DNA from: Chthoniobacterales bacterium
GTDB taxonomy: Bacteria > Verrucomicrobiota > Verrucomicrobiia > Chthoniobacterales > UBA10450
Length of the DNA: 10,770 bases
Assembly: GCA_013697015.1 (NCBI GenBank)
Contig: JACCXL010000336.1
Coordinates: forward strand, 1-10,770
Reading direction: 5' to 3'
Shown here: piece after piece, positions 5,646 to 10,770 of the stretch
Layout of the letters: the number at the start of each line of letters is the position of its first letter
Numbering within the stretch: the stretch's first letter is position 1
Program-made: the position numbers and the translations under genes
The notes under the pieces: model-generated
Told to the model about the DNA's origin: nothing
What the model saw: the letters and a program-made list of their open reading frames with translations, nothing else
The model's database searches: none

Positions 5646-6766
5646 CCGATCTTCTTTCGGAAGCGCAAGGCGCAGATGCAGAACAGCAGCACCGCCATGA
5701 CGGACATGATGACGAGCGGCTGCCAGTACTCCAGAAAGGTGGCGCCACGCAAAATGATCGCCCGCATTAACTCGATAAAATAGGTCGTCGGTAAAAGCGC
5801 ACCAATGGCGTAAAAGACGGCCGGCATGGTCTCACGCGGAAAAATAAAGCCGGAAAAAAAGACGCTGGGCATGATGAAAGTCATCGACATCTGCAGCGCC
5901 TGCATTTGGTTCTCCGCTTTTGTCGCGACGAGGAGACCGAGACTGAGCAATGCAAAGACGTAAACCAGCGTTGCGAGCATCATCGCGGTCACGCTCCCCG
6001 CGATCGGCACCGCGAAGACGAAGCGCATAATCGCGAAAAGCAGAAAGGCCATCACCATCCCGATGCAAAGGTAGGGAACGAGTTTCCCGAGCATCAGGCC
6101 CCAGCGGCTGAGTGGACTAACGAGTAACTGTTCCAGCGTACCACGCTCCCGTTCTCGCACCACCGCCATCGCGGTCGCGAAGGTAGTGCCGATTTGCAAA
6201 ACCACCCCGATGACCCCCGGCACGAAAAAATTCGGGCTTCGCATGGTAGGGTTGTAAAGCATTTGGGGACGCACTTCGATCGGCACCGCGCGCCGGCCCG
6301 TGTCGCGCATCATCAGCTCGATTGATTGCGTCAAGGCGACGCCCAAGGCGGTGTTGAGCGCTTGCAGCGCGGTCGTCGAGTTCGAGCCATCGATCAGCAT
6401 CTGCACTTGCGCCGGGTGGCCCGCGCGCAGATCGCGCGTGAAATGCGGCGGAATCTGAAGACCGACGGAGGCATGGCCCTTTCGGATGTCGCTCGCGAGC
6501 TGCTCTACGTTCTGCGTTTCCCCGACGACACGGAACGTCTCCGTGTTGACGAAACGATCGATGAACTGACGGCTCTCAACCGTGCGATCTTCATTCAAGA
6601 TCACCATCGACATGTGCTTCACGTCGTTGTCGAGCGCATAACCGAACGCCACCATTTCGATCAGCGGAGGAAAAAGCATGAAGAAAAGCGTCATCGGATC
6701 GCGCAGGACGGTGATGAACTCTTTGAAAAGAATGGCGTTGAGGCCGCGGAAAGGGCGGGATTTCAT
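5642..6766 (-). CDS. ABC-2 type transporter permease (YbhS/YbhR/YhhJ-like)
   Basis: The 374-residue protein has the ABC-2 permease plan: an N-terminal cytoplasmic helix (AILFKEFITVLRDP), a first membrane segment (about 26-44), a large periplasmic domain (45-175), then five membrane segments (about 181-203, 229-253, 259-281, 292-310, 350-367). The coupling segment RERERGTLEQLLVSPLS (204-220) is diagnostic. It forms the inner-membrane channel of a tripartite exporter with the ATPase (7072-8037) and the adaptor (8051-8908). With a single permease gene it may act as a homodimer. ATG 6766 is preferred because the longer frame to 6856 reads through the repeat of the GIY-YIG gene and has no family homology. 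The start overlaps the GIY-YIG stop as ATGA. The substrate is unknown; drugs or lipid-like molecules are typical of the family. Confidence 0.92.
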   Translation of the reverse strand: MKSRPFRGLNAILFKEFITVLRDPMTLFFMLFPPLIEMVAFGYALDNDVKHMSMVILNEDRTVESRQFIDRFVNTETFRVVGETQNVEQLASDIRKGHASVGLQIPPHFTRDLRAGHPAQVQMLIDGSNSTTALQALNTALGVALTQSIELMMRDTGRRAVPIEVRPQMLYNPTMRSPNFFVPGVIGVVLQIGTTFATAMAVVRERERGTLEQLLVSPLSRWGLMLGKLVPYLCIGMVMAFLLFAIMRFVFAVPIAGSVTAMMLATLVYVFALLSLGLLVATKAENQMQALQMSMTFIMPSVFFSGFIFPRETMPAVFYAIGALLPTTYFIELMRAIILRGATFLEYWQPLVIMSVMAVLLFCICALRFRKKIG

Positions 6767-7068
6767 GAGTGCGACGAGTCCCCGCGCATTGTCATCCCGA
6801 GCGAATGCGAGGGACCTCCCAAGCGGCCAAACAGCGTCGCCGACAGATCGACCCACTTCGGATTAAGCGTCTCGACCAGCGCGTTCCTTTTGCTGCGGCG
6901 CCAGCCCTTGATTTCTTTCTCGCGCGCAATGGCTTCGCGGATGTCGTGGAACGTTTCGTAGTGGACGAGAAAGTGAAAGCTTGTACGTTTCGTGAAGCCT
7001 TTCACGGCGTCATTCTGATGCTCCCACGTACGGCGCTCGAGATCGTCGGCCACGGTTTGCGATGACAA
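6763..7068 (-). pseudogene. GIY-YIG nuclease-like gene, N-terminus missing
   Basis: The frame reads DDLERRTWEHQN, GFTKRTSFHFLVHYE, IREAIAREKEIKGWRRSKR and LVETLNPKWVDLSA. These are the central and C-terminal blocks of small UvrC/YhbQ-type GIY-YIG proteins. The first strand bearing GIY...YIG, which holds catalytic Tyr residues, is absent: upstream the sequence runs straight into the ATPase stop at 7072. The only start is TTG 7068. The C-terminal 20 or so residues (LGGPSHSLGMTMRGD) are not family sequence but the translation of an interspersed repeat. Without its N-terminus it should be inactive as a nuclease. It lies in the same direction between the ATPase and permease genes, and its TGA overlaps the permease ATG, so ribosomes reading it could still feed the permease. 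Confidence 0.75.
6790..6820. repeat. CHPERSEG-type interspersed repeat
   Basis: The core tcccgagcgaatgcgaggga (6796-6815), preceded by tgtca and followed by cctccc, matches from memory a repeat common in soil bacterial genomes and usually read as peptides such as CHPERSEG or SHSLGMT. The ends (tccc/ggga, gc/gc) make an imperfect hairpin. Here it forms the 3' end of the GIY-YIG frame. Only one copy is in the window. Confidence 0.55.
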
Positions 7069-7071
7069 AAA

Positions 7072-8037
7072 TCAGGCGGCACGCTCCTGTTGATTCCCGT
7101 TTCCGTACTTCGCCGTCAGCGCGACGAAGACGTCTTCGAGCGAAGGACCGATCTCATGAATTTCCGCGCTCTGGATTCCGACGCCGTGCAGCTTTTGGTC
7201 GATATCTGCGCGCGTGACCGCATCGTCCACGAGCAGATGCATCGATTGACCAAAGACGGTGGCGCTTTGCACGCCTTTGAGTTGACGCGTGGCCTGCAGC
7301 GCGGTCGTGAGATGATCGCACGTGACATCCAATCGTCGCGTGCCGGCGGGGCTCACCTCCGGCAGATGCTTTAACTCATCCGGCTCGCCGCACACAATCA
7401 GCTTCGCCATGTAGATGTACCCGACGTGGGAACATCTTTCCGCTTCGTCCATGTAATGGGTCGTGACAAAGAGCGTCATCCCCTGACCTGCGAATTCGAA
7501 AAGCAAATCCCAAAGCTCACGGCGCGCGACCGGATCGATGCCCGCCGTCGGTTCGTCGAGGAAGAGGACGGTCGGTTTATGCATCAGCGCGCAGGCCATC
7601 GCGAGCCGTTGTCGCCAACCGCCCGAAAGCAGCGCGGCGCGCCGATCGAGGTAGGGCTCGAGATGAGTGATGCCGATCAGTTCATCGCGCCGGCGGCGCA
7701 GTTCGCGCTCGGGCAAACCGTAAAGTTTGCCGGAGAAGATCAGATTCTCTTTAACGGTCAGTTCATCGTAGAGGGAAAATTTCTGCGACATGTAGCCGAT
7801 CAAATCCTTGACCGCCTCTCCGTCGCGCACCACATCGCGACCTCCGATTCGCGCGGTTCCCTCGGTTGGTTCCAGGATTCCGCAAAGCATCCGAATCACC
7901 GTCGATTTGCCGGATCCGTTCGGCCCCAGAAAACCGAAGATCGAGCCTTTGGCGACCGAGAAACTGACGTGATCGACGGCGGTGAAGGTGCCGAAGCGCC
8001 GCGTCAACCGCTCGCACTCGATCATTGCGCCGGGCAT
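7072..8037 (-). CDS. ABC transporter ATP-binding protein
   Basis: The 321-residue protein is a single nucleotide-binding domain with all motifs: Walker A GPNGSGKST (38-46), Q-loop Gln85, signature LSGGWRQ (137-143), Walker B TVLFLDEPTAGID (156-168) and H-loop His194. A C-terminal extension of about 90 residues ends in the GPSLEDVFVALT motif typical of DrrA/CcmA/YbhF-type exporters. It powers export through the permease encoded downstream. The signature has Trp where most proteins have Gln (LSGGQ), a variant seen in this exporter group. ATG 8037 lies 13 bases after the adaptor stop; the residues that would precede it up to 8118 come from the adaptor gene read in another frame. ATG 8025 is an equally ordinary alternative. 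The truncated GIY-YIG gene separates it from its permease. Confidence 0.94.
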   Translation of the reverse strand: MPGAMIECERLTRRFGTFTAVDHVSFSVAKGSIFGFLGPNGSGKSTVIRMLCGILEPTEGTARIGGRDVVRDGEAVKDLIGYMSQKFSLYDELTVKENLIFSGKLYGLPERELRRRRDELIGITHLEPYLDRRAALLSGGWRQRLAMACALMHKPTVLFLDEPTAGIDPVARRELWDLLFEFAGQGMTLFVTTHYMDEAERCSHVGYIYMAKLIVCGEPDELKHLPEVSPAGTRRLDVTCDHLTTALQATRQLKGVQSATVFGQSMHLLVDDAVTRADIDQKLHGVGIQSAEIHEIGPSLEDVFVALTAKYGNGNQQERAA

Positions 8038-8050
8038 AGTGGTTTGCGCG

Positions 8051-8908
8051 CTAACGAGCCGGCGCGGTGGCGAAATACACGTCGGCCGACATTCCGGCAC
8101 GCAATTTGTCGTCCTCATTTTCGAGCCGAATTTTCACGCCGAACACCTGCCGGATTCGATCTTCCACCGTCTGCACGTTCCGCGGTGTGAACTCAGCTTG
8201 CCGATTAATTTGTTCGATTTCCCCCTTGAAGTCGCGGTTTCCGAAAGAGTCGACCCGGATGCGCACCGCGTCTCCCAGTTTGATCAAACCGAGCCACGGC
8301 TCCGGCACGTAAACCCGGACCCATAAACGATCCGGCAGAATCAGGGTGGCGACTTCGCGATTGGGTGCCAGCACGTCACCGACTTTCACGTTCAAAATCT
8401 CAAGAATCGAAGCGGTCGGGGCGACCACCTGCATCTCAGCAAGCTGCGCGTCCATCTGCGCGCGTTGCGCACGGGCCTGTTCGACCCGCATGTGCGCGGC
8501 ATCGACTGCTCTCGCTTGCGCTTTTGCGGCGCTCGCCGCGCGTTCCGCCTCGTTGGGAGAAACTGTCCGGCTCCTGAGCAAATCCTGCTGTCGCTGGGCG
8601 TCCGCCCGCATGAATTCCAACTGCGCCGATTGCGCTTCGGCGTCGTGCTGCGCAGTGTTAATCTGTGCAGCGGCGAGGTCCCGCTGCGCTTTCAACTCGG
8701 CGGCGTCCAATTGCACGATCGGACTACCAGGCTTTAGCGCCTGGCCTTCTTCGGCGAAGATCTTTTCGACGCGTCCTCCGAATCTTGGCGCGACGTGCAC
8801 TTCATCGACTTCAATCGTGCCGGAAACAGCGTTGCTTTTGCGCTGACAAGCCGCGAGCGGCAGAAGCAAGAGCAACGCGCAAAATGGCCAGAAACTAGGA
8901 CGCGTCAT
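8051..8908 (-). CDS. HlyD-family periplasmic adaptor lipoprotein (YbhG/YhiI-like)
   Basis: The 285-residue protein begins with a lipoprotein signal (FWPFCALLLLLPLAAC, Cys21). A first biotinyl-lipoyl-like half (GTIEVDEVHVAPRFGGRVEKIFAEEGQALKPG) follows, then a long Ala/Gln-rich coiled-coil hairpin (about 70-155). The second lipoyl half is VVAPTASILEILNVKVGDVLAP, and the beta-barrel contains LWVRVYVPEPWLGLIKLGD. The C-terminus is RAGMSADVYF. Such adaptors link an inner-membrane exporter to an outer-membrane TolC-like channel. It is the first gene of the ABC operon. No TolC homologue is in the window, so an outer-membrane partner encoded elsewhere is assumed. Its promoter must lie in 8909-9041, shared with the divergent DUF3052 gene. 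Confidence 0.92.
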   Translation of the reverse strand: MTRPSFWPFCALLLLLPLAACQRKSNAVSGTIEVDEVHVAPRFGGRVEKIFAEEGQALKPGSPIVQLDAAELKAQRDLAAAQINTAQHDAEAQSAQLEFMRADAQRQQDLLRSRTVSPNEAERAASAAKAQARAVDAAHMRVEQARAQRAQMDAQLAEMQVVAPTASILEILNVKVGDVLAPNREVATLILPDRLWVRVYVPEPWLGLIKLGDAVRIRVDSFGNRDFKGEIEQINRQAEFTPRNVQTVEDRIRQVFGVKIRLENEDDKLRAGMSADVYFATAPAR

Positions 8909-9041
8909 CGTTTAAAATTCGAGCTTGAAGCACGAAAAGGAGGAAACCGGATTTCTGCACGAACCGCAAGCGAAGGCGCGTTCACGTCCCGGCGGCAGCG
9001 CGCAATTGTTACTGCACGCGTTTGCCGATAGAAAGGAAGCG
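8909..9041. promoter_or_regulatory. Divergent intergenic region (ABC operon / DUF3052 operon)
   Basis: This 133-base gap separates two divergent operons and should hold both promoters. An AT-rich patch (tttaaaattcga, near 8911-8922) lies right upstream of the adaptor start. I cannot assign -35/-10 boxes or an operator with confidence. Confidence 0.35.
9033..9039 (+). promoter_or_regulatory. Ribosome binding site of the DUF3052 gene
   Basis: AAGGAAG lies two bases before ATG 9042. It is one of the few Shine-Dalgarno-like sites in the window and fixes this start over the in-frame TTG at 8925. Confidence 0.6.
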
Positions 9042-9464
9042 ATGACGGGATACTCAGGCACTCCGCTCGTGCAGAAGCTGGGCATCCGGAGCGGCGAACG
9101 CATTCTGGCGCTCGCAGCACCCGCCGTTTACGCGGATTGGCTGACCGGATTGCCGCCAGGTGTAACGATCACGGCGCACGGCCGTGGGAAGCTCGATTTT
9201 GTTCACCTTTTTGCGACTCGCCGCACGCAGCTGCAAAAGCAGATCGTCCGCGTCCGGCCACGGCTTAGCGATACCGCCATTTTTTGGGTCTCCTGGCCGA
9301 AAAAATCCGCCCGAGTCGCAACCGACGTGACCGAAGACGTGATCCGTGAGATTGCGCTGCCGCTCGGATTAGTGGATACGAAAGTTTGTGCGGTCGACGA
9401 AGTCTGGTCTGGACTGAAACTTATGATCCGCCGTCAGGAAAAAGGCCGCCGGCCTAACGAATGA
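9042..9464 (+). CDS. DUF3052 family protein
   Basis: The 140-residue protein opens with MTGYSGTPLVQKLGIRSGER, the typical DUF3052 start. It continues with a hydrophobic strand (ILALAAP), LDFVHLFATRR (51-61), a central FWVSWPKKS (81-89), the DVTEDVIREIALPLGLVD helix and the strongly conserved KVCAVDEVWSGLKLMIRR (114-131). No enzyme motif or membrane segment is visible, and the family's function is not established. It is soluble and often sits with small metabolic genes. The ATG is chosen because the family consensus begins there and a ribosome site precedes it. Its TGA overlaps the ATG of the VOC gene (ATGA), so the two are translationally coupled. Confidence 0.88.
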   Translation: MTGYSGTPLVQKLGIRSGERILALAAPAVYADWLTGLPPGVTITAHGRGKLDFVHLFATRRTQLQKQIVRVRPRLSDTAIFWVSWPKKSARVATDVTEDVIREIALPLGLVDTKVCAVDEVWSGLKLMIRRQEKGRRPNE

Positions 9465-9862
9465 AAGTACGTTGCTTCGATCACATCGATCTCCGCGTTC
9501 GCAACCGGGCGGAAGCACAGAAGTTTTACGCACAGATCCTGCCTGCGCTCGACCTCCCGCACAACCAAAGCGGCGAGCGCTGGGGCGCGTTCGACACGGG
9601 CAACCCGGAACCGACGGAATTCTTCGGATTCACAGAAGATCCGCAGCATCAACCGAACGGAACGCGCATCGCGTTTTGGGCCGAGACGCGCGCGCAAGTA
9701 GATCGCGTTGCTGAAGTCGTGCGCGTCGCTGGCGGCCTCAATCTTGAAGGACCGGAGCTTTGCGTGGATTACACGCCGGGCTACTACGCCTTCTTCTTCG
9801 AGGACCCGAGCGGAAACAAGCTCGAGGTCTGCTGCCGCGCGCGCGGAATCGTTGCGGAATAG
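9461..9862 (+). CDS. VOC-fold (glyoxalase/bleomycin resistance/dioxygenase-like) protein
   Basis: The 133-residue protein has the paired beta-alpha-beta-beta-beta modules of the VOC fold. The first is FDHIDLRVRNRAEAQKFYAQILPAL with His8 as a candidate metal ligand. The second has TRIAFWAETRAQVDRVAEVV, then GYYAFFFEDPSGNKLEVCC, with Glu122 in the usual terminal metal-ligand position. The His usually found at the start of the second module (HIAF) is Arg69 here, so the metal site may be incomplete. The family includes lyases, dioxygenases and binding proteins; no specific substrate can be given. It begins inside the DUF3052 stop codon and precedes the DUF2127 gene by about 20 bases, so these three genes probably form one operon. 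Confidence 0.85.
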   Translation: MKVRCFDHIDLRVRNRAEAQKFYAQILPALDLPHNQSGERWGAFDTGNPEPTEFFGFTEDPQHQPNGTRIAFWAETRAQVDRVAEVVRVAGGLNLEGPELCVDYTPGYYAFFFEDPSGNKLEVCCRARGIVAE

Positions 9863-9880
9863 CCCGCCTTCGGCGAGACA

Positions 9881-10420
9881 TTGCAGGTGAGCCGCGCGAC
9901 CGTTGCACCCAGGATTCTTCACCGACGTCGCGTCCGGTATCTCAAACTGATTGCCGTTTTCAAGATCCTGAAAGGCGTCTTGCTGCTCTCGCTCGGATTC
10001 TCGCTTCTCTTCCTCAACACCCGCACGCGCTGGCTGGATGCGATCTCTGATTGGGCGGCGGACGAAATCCTGCTCGAACACAGCCGCGCGATCGTTTACC
10101 TGCTTAATAAATTGCAGGATGCGCTGGCGGCAGGTCACTTGCGCGCGACGGGGCTGCTCGCGCTCTTCTATTCCGGTGTCCTTTTCACGGAAGGAATCGG
10201 CGTTTACCTGCAAAAACGCTGGGCCGAAATGCTGATGGTGTTCGCGACGGCCGCGCTCATTCCGATCGAAGTGCGACATATCTGGCATCGGCCGACCCTT
10301 GGCGCCTTCCTCATTTTCCTGGTGAACTGTTTCATCGTCTGGTTCCTCTACCGTGTCTTAAGGCGCGATCGGCATCCCGAGGCAGAACGGGTCGAACCGG
10401 AACCCGTCGAGATGAACTAG
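9881..10420 (+). CDS. DUF2127 membrane protein
   Basis: The 179-residue integral membrane protein starts with a basic segment (RILHRRRVRYLKLIAVFKILKG) that is the hallmark of DUF2127. Predicted membrane segments are at about 23-45, 91-109 (LLALFYSGVLFTEGIGVYL), 116-134 (MLMVFATAALIPIEVRHIW) and 139-160 (LGAFLIFLVNCFIVWFLYRV). The tail is charged (RDRHPEAERVEPEPVEMN). The family's function is unknown. The start is TTG 9881, or more likely GTG 9887 (MSRATV...), with no good ribosome site. The last codons, AAC TAG, lie inside the left terminal repeat of the adjacent MITE-like element, so the present C-terminus may have been created or preserved by that insertion. Confidence 0.87.
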   Translation: MQVSRATVAPRILHRRRVRYLKLIAVFKILKGVLLLSLGFSLLFLNTRTRWLDAISDWAADEILLEHSRAIVYLLNKLQDALAAGHLRATGLLALFYSGVLFTEGIGVYLQKRWAEMLMVFATAALIPIEVRHIWHRPTLGAFLIFLVNCFIVWFLYRVLRRDRHPEAERVEPEPVEMN

Positions 10421-10576
10421 TGCACTGTAACCGAAGCTTCTGAAACGCTCTTGATTGGAGGGACGCCCGCCGTGGCGTCCGTCATCAGCGGGACGGGACA
10501 GCGCCCGTCCCTCCACCTCCACCATTCCTGAGCGTTGTGCCCGGTGTTCACATTCATCTGATACAGTGCACTAGTT
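10415..10576. mobile_element. MITE-like element, 162 bp, with 15-bp perfect terminal inverted repeats
   Basis: The ends aactagtgcactgta (10415-10429) and tacagtgcactagtt (10562-10576) are exact reverse complements. Further nested pairs lie inside: aacgctc (10444-10450) with gagcgtt (10530-10536), tggagggacg (10456-10465) with cgtccctcca (10506-10515), and a 7-bp hairpin ggacgcc/ggcgtcc (10461-10467, 10474-10480). The whole could fold into one long cruciform. It has no credible coding frame, so it would need a transposase in trans. The outermost bases include CTAG on both sides, which could be a 4-bp target duplication of the kind made by IS5-type elements. It lies between converging genes and could also act as a two-way terminator. 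Confidence 0.7.
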
Positions 10577-10770
10577 GCCGAGACCCAGCGGTCGAATGCC
10601 GAGCTCATTCAAAGCGCGGTTCGTCTCCTCCATCGGCAGTCCCACTACGTTTGTAAACGAGCCGCCGACCCGTTCGATGATCTCGCCACCATCGTCCTGC
10701 GCCGCGTAAGCGCCGGCTTTGTCCAAGGGGTCGATTTTCCGGAGATAGGCGTTGATCGTTTCGGTGTCGA
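10571..10770 (-). CDS. Maf-like nucleotide pyrophosphatase, C-terminal part
   Basis: The minus frame enters from the right edge and ends at TAG 10571. It reads ETINAYLRKIDPLDKAGAYAAQD, then IIERVGGSFTNVVGLPMEET and ALNELGI. The DPxDKAGxYxxQ block and the NVVGLP block are signatures of Maf/YhdE/YceF proteins, which hydrolyse non-canonical or canonical nucleoside triphosphates to monophosphates in the cytoplasm. The Maf consensus usually has a Gly after AGAYAxQ (QG); here it is Asp (QDD). The N-terminal phosphate-binding part (SxSPRR) is outside the window. The stop codon lies inside the right terminal repeat of the MITE-like element. Confidence 0.9.
   Translation of the reverse strand, partial: DTETINAYLRKIDPLDKAGAYAAQDDGGEIIERVGGSFTNVVGLPMEETNRALNELGIRPLGLGN

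Noticed and set aside
6767..6856. N-terminal extension of the permease to 6856
   Set aside because: The extra 30 residues (for example SLAFARDDNARG) are the interspersed repeat read in another frame.
8038..8118. N-terminal extension of the ATPase to 8118
   Set aside because: It overlaps the end of the adaptor gene and carries no ABC homology; family alignments begin near MIECERLTRRFG.
7426..8190. Plus-strand open frame of 254 codons
   Set aside because: It is the reverse shadow of the ABC ATPase, whose Walker and signature motifs are unambiguous.
8936..8942. Strong Shine-Dalgarno-like AAGGAGG on the plus strand
   Set aside because: No ATG, GTG or TTG follows at a usable distance in the DUF3052 frame, and the longer frame lacks family homology; the start at 9042 fits better.
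9434..10288. Minus-strand open frame of 284 codons opposite DUF3052, VOC and DUF2127
   Set aside because: The three plus-strand genes have clear families; the opposite frame is a GC-rich shadow with charged, motif-free sequence.
10417..10608. Minus-strand 63-codon ORF across the MITE-like element
   Set aside because: It starts inside the Maf gene in another frame and runs through the repeat; no protein-like pattern.
1..10770. CRISPR array, toxin-antitoxin pair, defence island or complete prophage gene
   Set aside because: No regularly spaced repeats, no Cas, restriction or integrase motifs were seen in any frame; the mobile traces are short and non-coding or decayed.

Overview
The window looks like a piece of chromosome from a GC-rich, Gram-negative soil-type bacterium. 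Four things point to Verrucomicrobiota, perhaps Chthoniobacterales: few clear Shine-Dalgarno sites, lipoprotein signal peptides, a GIY-YIG gene ending in an interspersed repeat, and short palindrome-rich repeats. This assignment is inferred from gene style and memory, not from a marker gene. Most genes are housekeeping or envelope functions. The unusual content sits between the genes, as small mobile or decayed elements.

Layout: (1) 1-912, minus: a two-module Lrp/AsnC-fold protein resembling fused siroheme decarboxylase subunits (AhbA/AhbB or NirDLGH type), cut by the left edge. (2) 1084-1791, plus: a HAD phosphatase-like protein. (3) 1801-2688: a tRNA locus. An intact tRNA-Lys(UUU) is preceded by a broken copy of its own 5' half, with a perfect 18-nt palindrome where the anticodon loop should be. 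About 0.7 kb downstream lies a degenerate copy of its 3' half. This matches the att-site arrangement of a decayed integrated element, whose interior holds one small glycine/serine-rich ORF. (4) 2707-5495, minus: a cluster read hflK, hflC, a DUF488 gene, then a 53-residue lipoprotein. HflK and HflC form the membrane complex that modulates the FtsH protease. The DUF488 gene seems to have lost the last part of its frame to a one-base deletion.

(5) 5642-8908, minus: a tripartite export operon read HlyD-type lipoprotein adaptor, ABC ATPase, ABC-2 permease (YbhG/F/S/R-like). A truncated GIY-YIG gene carrying a CHPERSEG-type repeat lies between the ATPase and the permease, and its stop overlaps the permease start. 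A 35-codon relic of a second DUF488 gene overlaps the permease stop. (6) 9042-10420, plus: a DUF3052 protein, a VOC/glyoxalase-fold protein overlapping it by ATGA, and a DUF2127 membrane protein. (7) 10415-10576: a 162-bp MITE-like element with 15-bp perfect terminal inverted repeats. Its two ends supply the AAC-TAG ends of both converging genes, DUF2127 on the left and Maf on the right. (8) 10571-10770, minus: the C-terminal part of a Maf nucleotide pyrophosphatase.

I found no CRISPR array, defence island or complete transposase. The observations most worth following are the tRNA-Lys locus, the MITE that ends two genes, the GIY-YIG/repeat cassette inside the ABC operon, and the two DUF488 anomalies.
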